Assembly (NCBI GenBank): GCA_021828105.1 | Contig: JAKATG010000032.1 | Location: forward strand, 1-64,000 | Reading direction: 5' to 3' | Source of the DNA: Taklimakanibacter sp021828105 | GTDB lineage: Bacteria > Pseudomonadota > Alphaproteobacteria > Rhizobiales > Aestuariivirgaceae | DNA length: 64,000 bases | In this document: positions 63,961-64,000 of the stretch, piece by piece | Layout: each line of letters opens with the position of its first letter | Position numbering within the stretch: position 1 is the stretch's first letter | The notes under the pieces: generated by a model | What the model was told of the DNA's origin: nothing | Seen by the model: the letters and a program-made list of their open reading frames with translations, nothing else | Database searches by the model: none | Program-made: the position numbers and the translations under genes

Positions 63961-64000
63961 TCGTCTGATGAAGCGTCAATCAGCACCGCCCTGGAGCGAT

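Overview
The window is GC-rich (roughly 60-65% by eye), almost fully coding alphaproteobacterial DNA. A member of the Hyphomicrobiales (rhizobia and relatives) is most likely. The grounds are a rhizobial-style rhamnose/AI-2-type ABC operon with a DeoR regulator, a ChoX-like choline binding protein, an Ehu/Eut-like operon, rhizobial small basic proteins beside cspA and rpsU, and intergenic palindromic repeats. No rRNA, tRNA, CRISPR, intact IS element or replication origin was seen.

Layout. 1-6.3 kb: a sugar ABC importer operon (minus strand) flanked by two inverted 137-bp mosaic repeats, with a divergent DeoR-family regulator. 6.3-15.2 kb: unrelated single genes (AraC regulator, DUF1254 protein, a secreted Gly/Ala-rich protein, a choline/betaine binding protein, a 3-hydroxyisobutyrate dehydrogenase-like gene with its divergent LysR, L-rhamnose mutarotase, a metal-type M24 peptidase). 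15.4-51.6 kb: a large catabolic region read as tryptophan -> kynurenine -> anthranilate -> anthraniloyl-CoA. It holds kynA, kynU and a 2-aminobenzoate-CoA ligase; an SDR / enoyl-CoA hydratase / acyl-CoA dehydrogenase / fused hydratase-dehydrogenase operon; a 2-aminobenzoyl-CoA monooxygenase/reductase with a RidA; an indolepyruvate-ferredoxin-oxidoreductase-like pair; a cyclase-family hydrolase; two phytoene-desaturase-like flavoproteins; and an oligopeptide-type ABC importer ending in a thiolase. It is interrupted at 28.5-30.7 kb by small housekeeping genes (cspA, rpsU and small hypotheticals). 51.6-60.4 kb: an ectoine-utilisation-like locus (two creatinase-type M24 hydrolases, EutC-like, EutB-like, EhuBCDA-like importer, GntR regulator). 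60.5-64 kb: an aldo/keto reductase, a frameshifted remnant of a metallo-beta-lactamase-fold gene, and a lower-GC island that looks like a polymorphic-toxin end with a TPR immunity-type protein.

How it fits together. Five matches to one 18-bp dyad (consensus TWTAGRNCTAAAATAATT) lie in four intergenic regions, ahead of the ligase/kynurenine operon and its divergent flavin monooxygenase, the SDR/beta-oxidation operon, the monooxygenase-RidA operon, and the ABC-thiolase operon. A different perfect 18-bp palindrome lies between the cyclase operon and the divergent flavoprotein. I infer one co-regulated catabolic island for an aromatic amine. The core enzymes have known counterparts (2-aminobenzoyl-CoA pathway of Azoarcus evansii). 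The role of the cyclase / FAD-oxidoreductase / IorAB-like module is the least explained and most interesting part. All operator and pathway assignments are inferences from sequence and context.
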